From Platycnemis pennipes (lineage: Eukaryota; Arthropoda; Insecta; Odonata; Platycnemididae): a stretch of 64,000 nucleotides of DNA. Of this stretch, positions 24,301 to 36,300 are shown in pieces (positions within the stretch are counted from its first letter, which is position 1; each line of letters starts with the position of its first letter). The notes below the pieces were generated by a model. It was not told the origin of the DNA and did no database searches. It saw only the letters and a program-made list of their open reading frames with translations. The stretch lies in the NCBI GenBank assembly GCA_933228895.1, contig OW121851.1, positions 115,465,271 to 115,529,270 on the forward strand, in the 5' to 3' direction. Both the position numbers and the translations under genes were made by a program.

Positions 24301-27300
24301 TTCGCCCCCTTCAAGCTCAGCAAGACAGATAAAGATACACCCACAATTGGGATCTTCCCTCTCTACAACCGGACCCTTTTCCCCCCATGCACCATAAACC
24401 CAAACTCCCCGGCTGTCATATAGTCCTTGAGGAGATGACGTGGAAAATATGCCAAAACATGCCCCATATGTCATCAAGGTCTTAGTAGTAGAAAAGAAAC
24501 AATATTACTTCCCAAGATCATTTATTCAGCTGACAATATGGAAGATGCCGCAAATATTAACCTGTGAATGATTTTTTTCTGAAAATGGGCTTAGTTCCAT
24601 GCTTTTTTTTTAGCTATGATTGGGTGATAGAGAGCAATTAAAGCACAATTGGGCCATCTGCCATCATAACAGCATAGATGTTAGAAGCAAATGTCTATTT
24701 TTAGTGTCCATACTAGTCGCCCTTCTCTACTGACTGCAGATTTCAAAAATGAAATTCTTATTACAAAATGTTTAACTTTTATTTTATATATGTTTTCAAT
24801 ATTCAAATGAAATTTTGCCAGCACTACAACTTTAAACCATTTACAGTAGAACCTCTATTTTACGAAGTTGAAGGGACCCAAAAATTTGAGCTTTGTAAAT
24901 CAGAGGGTTTGTAAAATGGAGGTTATCTTCCACTAACTCCTCTGTCTCCGGAACTGATGTGTCACCAAAAGCAGCTGATCTCCAACAGTAGGAAATAGTT
25001 ATTGCGGTGACACTCCCATGTTCTGGCAACACCTCACACAGCATGGAGGCACATCATGCACATAAGAGGCTTGATCTGCGACAAATGTACGTCTACTAAA
25101 ACTCTGCTGACAAGAATGCGAGTATACTGCCAATGCAATAAAACACTATGCTGCACTTAACTTGTCAAATAGTTATGTTAGGGTTGAAATCAAACTAATT
25201 ACTATAACAAATAATAGTCATCTGCTCATTCAGGGAAAAACAACAAATATTACGTGAAATTCTCTGTGTGCAGTGTATTTGCAATAAATTGAAAGGATTT
25301 AAAAATTACACCTCAATTGTATTGATTTGCTGTATAGCATAGGCGTTATTCCTAAGGCTAGGGCACTCACTTCAGTAAAAGAGAATGAAACAGCCATGAA
25401 TTAAAAAAAACAGGTGGATATTTTTCTAGAAATTTATAATGGTATGAACTTGGCTGCTGCAGCTGAATTAAGTTCTTGTAGCTGGTTGGTAAATCTCAAA
25501 ATAAGGGGAATAAGAGAATTAACTCATTCCGCAGAGTATTTTAAGCATATGCAGTTATGCATTAATTAACGAAAGGGGTATATTTTGTGCTAGTCAATTT
25601 TTGTTTAAAGAAGCCATTTTAACATGGGAAAGCCAGGGATACATTTTAACTAGGAAATTTCCAAAACAAAGTTCCAACTAACCCAGTATATTTCCATGAA
25701 AAGACCAGAAAATGTCTTTTTTGAAGAAAGCGCATTGTTTGAAATACATTTAATAATATTTCGCAGCTGATTTAAGTCAATTTTAGAATTTCACTCGAGT
25801 AAATTTGAAATTCCCTCTTTTATAATATGCTTGCTACAGTGCTGACATCTAGCGGTGATTTGCGAGAACTATTTACTCGCGGCTACAGAAAGCGATCGCG
25901 AATTCTTACCTAACGACGTAAAACACTTCAAATTAAAAATTAAATAATCAAATTGCATCAATATTTGAATATAAGTAATTTATTATTGCAAAATTAGTTT
26001 TTTTTAATGAAACTAAACTCCACGACAGCTGCAGCAACGAACTTCCTACGGGAATGCTATTTTCAAGTGAAAGCTTTCAGTCATGGGTGTTTTCAAGTCT
26101 GTTTCCGCACTAATAGGCGCTTCAGACCGGGAGGAAAGGTATAAGGATAGGAATGGAAGGGATGAGGGACCCGGAGCCATCTTCGGGTCGGGTCACAAAG
26201 CTTTCAAGTGAAAGCCAAGGCTGAAGTAAGCTCTGAATTGGTGTTGCGGCGGCTACCTTAAAGCTAATTTTAAATAATTCCAGAGAAAATATGGATCCTT
26301 TGCGACGACTAGTATTCACAATACACAAAAGGAATAGAAATTACCAAGCACTAATCCGATTATTTTATGAACTGGGACATTGTTTTCGAGAAGTAGGCGT
26401 CGTGCCATGCGTCTTTGAACATTTTTTCCTTGGATCATGTAATTAGGATTGAATTGCGATTTGGATGATTAATCTCTGGGATTTTTGCTACAGTTTTAGC
26501 ACTTCAAAAAGCACTATGCTGAATCGATTTTTCCACATTTTCCCATATGAAATACTTGGACCGAGGGCCCTCTCAGCATGACCTATCTGGCTTCAGCTGC
26601 TCCTCTCGCGGTATACAGCGATCGTTATTCCGTTGTACAGAGTTCAGTGCTACAAAATCATTTCAAAAACTTCGTAAAACAGAGGTCAATCACTCCAAGG
26701 GACCGGCCTCTCACTTCGTAAATCAATAAAATCGAGGTTTCGTAAAATAGAGGTCATTTTACATGGTTTTCCTATATACAAAGATCGGGACCGGCGGAAT
26801 GGTTCATAAATTGGTGTCATTTCATAAATTAGAGGTTCGTAAAAAAGAGGTTCTACTGTACATAGAAAATACAAGTATGTATTTATTTGCGGTCTTTTAA
26901 GACATGCGATAATGTATGACACAAATGCATCTTTTAAGAATGCTTTCATGAGCAATGATGAAAAAAGTCAAACAATGTTCCAAAGATAATAAAAGTTAGG
27001 GGAAATAAAAGATAATTTTTTCACAATTTTTTTTAAATTTCGAAATTACTAAGTGTCGATTTTCTGGTCCTGCTGACTTTGTATTATCAAGAGTCTACTG
27101 TATGACTGTACTAGCCTTTGAACAATTTGCTGTTATCAACTCTTTATATTACAAAGTTTTTTTAGTGGGTTTGTATCCAAATGCATAGTATTCATTAGAT
27201 CATAACTTTGTCAGCTGAATTGTTTACTTGTGTTATTAATGGTAACAATTAAACATTGCTCTGGTGACAGAGAGCATGAAACTTGCACACAATAATTAAA

Positions 27301-30300
27301 ATTACTAGTGAATGGTGGTAATAGTGGAGGGAAAGTGATCATTTGATTAGTGTTTAAGTTAGAGGCAAGGTAGAGAATGAATATTGCAAAGGATTGAGTC
27401 CTTTCTTGTCTACTCTTTCCTCTCTTTTCTCCACTCCCCTCATCCTTCAACTCAGCCATTAACAAGGTTTCCTCTGCCCCTAATCTTCCAGTCCTTCCCC
27501 TCTTGCTGTGCTTTCCACTGCAAGCAGGGCAATATCATTATTAACTATCATTATCTGCCATAATTTTATGGTGATTACTGCTCATTGATCCTCTGTGAAT
27601 TATTGTCAGTGAGTGTTTGGTGGTGCATGAATGGATAGGTATTGAGAGTACATCTCAGGTAGTGGTGGATTTAAATTTTAAAATAAAGAAATACCTGACC
27701 TTTATTGTATTTAAGGTGTTCGTTAATGGATTTTTCATATCTCTTGGAACTTGAATTCTTCCCTTTTTGACTCTAACAATTTACTGGAGACCTGTGTAAT
27801 TACACTTAGGGTATTGCAGGTGCATCTTATGATGAATGATTTAATGACAACGTATGAACACAGTTGCTGATTTTCACTCAATTAGACTGTGTGGAAATCA
27901 CCAAGTGCATTGATAAAGCTAGTTATTTTGATATTCCACATGCTGTACGTACGTCCACTTGTGTATGGCACGAGATTCGAGGTATTCGAATTCTATCTTT
28001 TAGTATAATTATTCAAGATTGTATCTATCAAATACTTAATAGTATTCGAGTATTCACGGTACGTTTTCACGTATCGATAATTTTAAAGCTTCATTGACAG
28101 CCATTGCTTTGGAGGCAGCAATCAAATCAGCCATAGTAAAGCTCAAAAAAAGGTACTGAAATTTATCTGTGGTGGTTGAGCCACTGCACCATACACCATC
28201 CCACCTTTAAGACAAAGGGATCTTTCTTGCAGAGTGTTTAATTTGAAATACATTAAGAGGTCTTTGAATTCGACTGAACCAATGGTTTGGCCATAGTAAT
28301 ACTAAATACCAGCAAGGAATATCAACCTGATGTTAACGGGAGTTATTAAAAATGCCACCATCTTGATGCAGTGAAACATTTTAAAATTGCAATCGTCCTA
28401 TGTTCTTTCTAGGCATAAAAATATGTAAGTTCATGCACAGTTTCAGTTCATTCAATTAAGTAGTTCTTGTGCGGGAAAATAACTGACTGATAATGTAAAT
28501 GAAATCACTTTGTAAAATTCCACAGATTTTTATTAAAACCTTCATCATTATCAGCCTTGATAATGACTGTAAGTCGAAACCTAGGTCGGTTTTAATAAAA
28601 ATCTGTGGAATTTTACAGTGATTTCATTTGCGTTATCAATATGTGGTTCCACGAAGTCAAGCCTAGCAATTTGTTAAATAACTGACTCACTGACACAACT
28701 ATTTTTTTTATTAATTATAGAATGAGCAGCTTGTGGAGGTCAGAGGTTTTACTGGGTAGCTACATAGTGTTACTTTAACCATATTTAAAGAGTCTCAATC
28801 CCTAAATAGTAGGGATTGACAAGATTAGGTTAGGCTCAATCTGTTTCCCTTACACTATTCTAAACCGCGGAGGATATTTTGATTGCTCCTATAAAATCAC
28901 ATCTGCCATCTCTGATTTTTTTTAATATTTACCTGTAGTTTGCAGGTAAGATGGGTGTGAATGCAAGGCTGAGATTATAATGGAGAATTTAAAAAAATAA
29001 AAGCATGTGTTATTTCCTGCATCCTTTGCATTTATCCTCTCTAGCACCTGCAGAGTCACTTGTCTTCCTCTTTTTTTGTAGTATATATTGGAATAGGTTG
29101 GGGTGCCAATGAGTATTTAGGATTTTAAATTCAATATCTTCTTGTTCTTCCTAGCTTGTGGTTAGAACTGAGTCCTTATGAATGCATATTGAAATGTAAA
29201 ATGCAACATTTTATGGAAAGAAAATATCAGTGGTACAAAATTAAATATGGTAGAAAGTATGGAACAAAATTTATTATTGACTTATTGGTATATTTGCTTT
29301 CAACAAATTGTAATTATTTTGCAGTGCTGCACCTCATAGTATGGTGATGACCCCAGGGCCCATGTATGCAGCCCCCTCACAAGCAGAATATGGGACTGTA
29401 CCACCAATGACGGAACAGAGGCAGTTGGAATCTTTTCGGAATCTGAATCGGTCTTGGGAGAACAATGTTGGCAAAAATCAAGGAGCCATAACCTCAATGA
29501 GCCAGTCATGGTCTGTGCCTGTTAGCTCCACAGGCATCAAGGTGGGCTCAGAGTGAATATGACCAAAAATTTATAGATACAGTTGAGCATCTTTAATCCG
29601 GCACAGTCGGGATCGAAGTGATGCCGGATTAGGGATTTCGCCAGACTATGGGTCATGCATGGCAACTGGTCTATTTTTGACGTCCGGGATGTTTTCATTG
29701 AAAGGAGTAAATTATTTATGACAAAATATATTTGTTTGCCATTTACTGAACATGATTAAAAAAAGAGTCCTAGAGAATAATAAAAAAGAAATGGTTTATT
29801 TCGCAAAGTTATTACTTAAATTATCGAAGTTGCGCATTGAGTGAAAATGACGGAATCTAAGCATCGTGTGCATCATATTGCTGCACATTTTAAAGTATAA
29901 TATTATTATTGGAAAAGGGTATACAGAATTTGATATTTCTTATGCATTGCTTCGCGCAACATACTTCCTACCGCGCTTGGTTTTTATCAGCTGATTCAGC
30001 ACAATGCCAACGCGTTGGTGTCATCTGTACGGCCGCCCATCACTACATCGCGGGCGACCGACTGAATGATTGTTTAAAGACAATCGTTAATATTAGTCTT
30101 CCTTCAACAATTTCAGGCTCATCATCTTCATCCCCACTCAGATTTATTGTTATTAATTACCATTTCAGTGATTTCACCATCGGTGAAATGTGTGGGGGGA
30201 GTATCGTGATCGCTAGCTATCCTTTCCTCTAAATTTGCCAATCCCATTTCCTTTAGTTCAGGGTTATGGATGCTGTTTGCACAGTCAATCAACTCCATCA

Positions 30301-33300
30301 TCATATGTTTATCCTCAGAAACATGAAAGCCTTTGAAATCCCCCCCTATTTCGTCAACATCAAACCTCAAAGCAGGCCACAATTTAAACCACACGCGTTT
30401 TAGAACTGGCTGTAAATTACTATTCCATGCACGTGAATTTCCCACGTCACGTCTGCACTTCTTCTGCAATCGTTAACGTTTGGTACTGATGCTCACTCCT
30501 CTGCTGTTTTCACAACTGTATAGATTAGACATGATTAGGGAGAAACATAAGCATATAACAAATAATTTTATCAAATTACGTCCGGTGGTCAATCAAAAAT
30601 GCGCGCGCCATTGAAAGTGGCCGATCTGTAAACTAGTCGTAGTCCGTCTCGGCGATGTCTTCAATTTTGCATATTTAGTTAAAGTTGCAGAATCATTCCA
30701 GTGTACACGAAGTACCAGAAATTAATATGTTTAAATTATTATAATTCTCGAAATTGGAAAATTAACGTTACGAATGGGATAATATCTCGGCAGGTTATGA
30801 AGTGATGTTTCGGTAAAAATTTTTCGGCATATTCCACAAAGGACCGGGTAGTTGGTGATGCCAAAATTGCCGGATTATGGGTGTTCCCGGATTAGGGATT
30901 CCCGGATTAAGGGTGCTCAACTGTATTTAATAATACATATCTAAAATTGTCCTCATCTTGAATATTTAATGGGCACTTGAAATAATAATGAATGAAACTT
31001 AATTTTTGTTTTGCAGAGGGTTGCGTCGAAAAGTCTGGCCATATTGCAGCAAAGGAAACAAGAAATAATATCACAGTTGGAGAAGGTTGTTGGGAAGTCT
31101 GCTGCATCAGCTATTTCTAGTTCTGCATCTTGTCAAGCTAGAGCAGTAAGTATTTTATAGAGTTAGCTTTAACTTTTTCATTTTTTTTCATAAGTTGTCT
31201 AGGTTTTGCCATCATGCTACATTTTCCGACATTTTTGTAACTACCTACCCTACCTTACAATTTTAGACAACCTCACTGCTGAACGCTGACAATCAAGTGT
31301 GCACATCAACGTACTCCATATGGACCTCTGGAGGTATATTTCACACTGGAATGGGCAATAATTCTCAAGTTAGCCATGTGACTACCAACGGACCACCTAC
31401 CACTTTATATAGGTAAAATAAGTTGTTAATTCGCAGATATAAGGTTAGTTTGAATATAACCATAAGGCTTTCTGGTGACATTAAGTTGCCTTCCCCTTTG
31501 TATTTGTTCAGAGCCGAAACATCCTTGGTCGATGATGACTTCATTCCATTTGATCCTCAAATTGTCAGCAAATATGGCCCGATATCCCGAATGTCGAAAA
31601 CCATTTTGAGGCCGAGCAACTCTGTCCAGGCATCATCATCTTTTGGGGACAGCACAATATCTACTCCAATGGTTCGGCGGCCTGTTCCTGCAGCAAGTCC
31701 AGTGGCTTCGTGGTACTATAACACTACTCAAGGTTGGTTATGTTTAGTGCCTTGTCTGCATGATTTCTAATAGGTTACCTTGCTAATTGGGCAGTGTTCG
31801 TAAAGACTAAAGTATTTTCATACAGTAAATCCACATTAACCGAGTTCCTTTCTAGCTTTGTCAGTGAGTGTGGAATGAGGTGAATGTTGCCCAGACATGA
31901 ACTGTATTACATATATGTAGGGACATGACATTTTCGCGAAACGTTTTTTTGCGAAAGGATTCACGAAATAAGCGATTTTAGGGTTTAATCACGAAATTAA
32001 CCGTGTCTTCTTTGAAACGCGATTTTTTAACGAAATTTGAGATATTTTGCAAATGCCGAATTTTTGTAGCATGAAATATTTTCTTTAGTGATGGCCGGAT
32101 CGGAGCTTTCATTTTTCTCGGTTCCGGATCCAAAGACACGCAGTAAAATAGGATCCGGATCGTAGATTTTAAATTTTCGCGGCATAGCGATCGAAGTGCC
32201 CCGTGAATGGAATGTAGGTGCGGTAGATATTGACAAGAAGAGGATGTGTAACTAAGGTCACGTAATTAGATGAAAACGTTCCCGTGCAACTAGAACCAAA
32301 ATAAAGATATTTGACTTTTTCCCCCATTACCCCGGTATCACGGAAAAAAAATACGTAGGATGACATGCGGGTAGCCTACATTCGCTGGGATCAGGCGTAC
32401 AACGAGAGGTAGTGTACTGTGCGAAGTTCGATCCCAATCGCAGTTTAATTTTTTCTTTCAGTCACTGCATCGAAAATGTTATCATATTCAATTTCAAACC
32501 ATTACATCTGAATACTCACTTTATTATACTTTGTTGTTTAAATTAGATTTACAAATGTACCACTCATAAATTAAGGATGGTCGGGTCGGATCCAAAGATC
32601 CACTGGTTTTTCATTTCATTCGCTACCGAAATCATATCCAGGGACAGTAAAAATTCAGATCCGGATCGGAGTTTTAACATCTCGCGGCCTCGTGATCGAT
32701 GCACCCAGCGAATGGAATGTACGTATGGTAGATACCAACAAGGAGAGTTTAAGTAACTCGGGTCACGAGATGAGAAGAAGATTTTTTCCGTGCCACAAAC
32801 GAGGAAAACAAAATAAAAAATACTCGTCTTGACCTTTTTCTCCATAGGCCCGGATGTGCGAGAAAAAAATTAAGCCGAATGTCATGCGGGTCGCCTATAT
32901 TCGCCATATTTCCCGTGAACCTATGAGAGCGTAGTTGTCAAAAATGAGGGCTAGTGTACTGCCAGTCGCGAGTTCGATCCTTAACACTACCTAAGAATAC
33001 AGCCGTGCTGGATTCCTAGGGTAATGCTAGTAGGCAGCTAAAAAAAGTAGATTATCAGAAATTTCATGCCAAATTATAAGTCAAAAAAATAATTAAGTTT
33101 GTGCGAAAGGAAATGATTGGAAAACATTTTTATTACAGAATTAAATCGTGGAATCATTACGTTAACTTTACAGTGTATTTTTGAGTGATGCATTCGTAAA
33201 TCTAGTTGAAGCGATAGAAGTACAAAAAAGTCAGTATCGACACACAAAGGTTGGTGATGAAGGATGATAAAGTTTTTTATTCAATGGTTGAAAGAAAAAT

Positions 33301-36300
33301 TTTAAACAGCGTAAGAATCGAACTTCATTACCTGCAGTCCACTACTCCACTCTGTTATTGTTATTACCATTATCTCATTAATTTGCCTTTAACTTAATTT
33401 TGCCTTCTGTGTTTTTTATGTTGCGTAGGGTAGCCATAACTTCTGTTATGGATCTCAAATGTATGTACTATTAACTGTTTGTTCACATTGGTATGAAGTC
33501 TTTATTAATAATATTTTAAAAAACCCTTCCTTTAAGACTACTTTTTCCCAACATTAAACACAGCTTTCACCTTTTTAAGACTATTTTATTTACCGTATTT
33601 GTCATTTTTAAACACCGCTTTTGATGATTTTTATTTACCATTTTTCGGTGTCCCTACATATATGCCACCGTAAGATTCAGAATGGCTCAGTTGTTAACCT
33701 TAAGTAAGTTTAAGGTTTATGTGTTGATTTTTATTTACTTCGCTATTAAAGCTTTACAATTACAGTGTGTACATATGCAGAAGATAATACTAGTGAGGAT
33801 TTGTGAAATTAAGGTTATGATACTGTTTCACTACATACTATGACACATGGAGCTACATGCTCTCATCCAACCTTTATAACATTTATTTTGATTTATCATA
33901 CTAGAATTAAATTTTAAATATGTTGTTAGTTTGTTTAATCTGATATTAATGGTATTTTTAGCCATGAAGTGTTCATGCCCAAAATTCCTTTATTTTTGTA
34001 GGAAACAGGCTTAATATTCATAAAATATGCCTTCACATTATCGTGTTTTTTTTAAATTTCCCTATGAAGAGTAAAAACACGATTGCCGTACTTTAAAGTT
34101 TTCTTTCGTTCCAAGTGTCTAATCTTGATTGTTAGTGCGAGGAATTTGAATGTTTACTGTACATTGTGAACTTCCAAATGAGTTTGCTTTATATGATACA
34201 ATTATGATCAAGCAAAAGAAGGTATAAATGATCCTGCCCCATACCTTACTTATCAGGTGTGGAGTAAATTTTAACTTTTGGTATGACAGTTATTCCCTTT
34301 CAAGTTTTTCTGGAAGGTATGTGACTGACAAGATTATCATGTACATTTTTGAATGTCACTTATCTTAGCTGGGCACATTTAATTCATCATTTAAACTCAC
34401 CTTATATTGGTTTCTTATGTAGATAGTGATCAGTAAATGAGGTTTCAGATGTTCACTGTTAAGCATATGTTGGTTTATGCATCCAGATATGAAATGCTGA
34501 GATGATCATCTACCTACATTCTTCTAAATGTATTCTTAGTTGAATTACAACTTATTAATCATTTGATCACTGCCGTTATACAGAATAATACTACAAAGTA
34601 AAAATGCTATATATTATAATTAGGGATGGGTCGGTTCGGTTCTCGGTTCCACCGGTTCTTGAGCTTAGAACCGGAACCGAGGCCAAAAATAATCTGTACC
34701 GAAATAATTGGCGCGAAAACCAGTTTGAAACTTACTCACACTCCGTAAGTGGAGGCTTCACATTAAAACCTGGTGAAATAGTGTACATAGATGCTTCAAA
34801 GTCGCGAATTATTCTAATTCAGTCTCTGATGTTGATTATTGATTACCTTATCTTACCATTGAGCAATGCAAAGTAAGTGATAAATTAAGAACCGGAAATG
34901 AGAATCGGAACCGAGAACCGAAGTTAAGACCCGAACCGGAACCGAAAAAAAGTGGAACCGACCCATCCCTAATTATAATCATATTGATAACAAAAAAATT
35001 ATTTATTCCGATATGATTATAGCAGTATTTGTATTTCTGTTCAGTGATGTTATGAATTTGTCAGTAAACCTGATGTGATGTGGTGGTATCGTGATACATT
35101 TGGCTGGATCGTAATACTTAAATCATCCCTATTTACAGGATTTCCTGGACCTCTTCCCACAGCTCCATTGCCTGCTGGCCACATTGTAGCTACACCAAAC
35201 AGTAGCTTGGGTGATGGTTACATTACAATTGGCCATGGGATAATTGACCCTCCTCAACTGTTTGTCCAAGGACGAAACACTGAGTGTGCAGCATCATCCT
35301 ATGCATCAAAGGAGTAAGTACCACTGAAGTCATTAATCTTTGTTTCGTTGTAATTTGACCTTTTTTATGAAGAATTCAATAAATTTATAAATGCTCTAGT
35401 TCAAATATTTCAAGTTTTAAGTCTGAAGTTGAAGTTCCTTTTGAAATTAAACCTGTAAAACCCCCAAAAAAACTTGTTGTGTGTCTTTTACTGTAGATGT
35501 ACTTCAGTTAAGCAAAGTTGAGCCTGTTCAGTCCTTTTCTTTTAAGTTTGAAGTTTCAAGAGTTTTAAGAGCATGATGTTAGATTAGTTGTGTAGTGAGC
35601 TACTTCTTTAATAGCACAGGGACCATGAATTAATATTTTCCACTATTCATTTCAGCTTATTAGTTGAATCATTGCGAGTAAAGCAGCAGTTGCGTAATTT
35701 GGAAAGAAAAATCAATGATTTGAAGGTAAGGTTCATTTTACTTTTATGCTTTTGAAACCTATTGAAGTTGCTTGGAATGTAAGCACCGTGCTGATCATTA
35801 TTTTTATTTTAATAGTTGGCCACTGAGGGTGCTGCCATGAGTGAAGGGGAAAGGTTGACTCAGGAATTGCAGTTAATAGAACAAGGAATCAGGGAGAAGG
35901 AGAAAGAGCTCAGATTGGTAATTAATTGTATTTCCTTTCTTAGTACCTTTTTGTGCCTTCAAAAATTAAAATTTTCTGTTCAGGACCATACTACCAGCGT
36001 AGAGTTGTTTGTATTTGGTTTGGAAGTCTGTTGCAAGAAGTACTATACCCTGCACTGATAGGGTAGAGAAAAGAAAAAAGTGTCACAGTTCATATCATTA
36101 CTGATTGAGTCATGTTGTACCTATATACATTTTATGACTCTCAATATGTACTACCATGGTTGGAGGAAAATTTATTATTTCATGGAACTTCATTAATGTA
36201 ATTTATTTGAACCTTACAAAATCAGTGTAAATGTTTGCTATTGTGAAAATGTCAAATTTATCTCTGTCAATCATGGTAAGTGGCTTACTAATAGAGGTAG

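Noticed and set aside
29578..30925. Possibility that the Tigger-like ORF is a domesticated host gene
   Set aside because: Only a C-terminal fragment without the DDE core remains, within intact terminal repeats and on the strand opposite to roquin.
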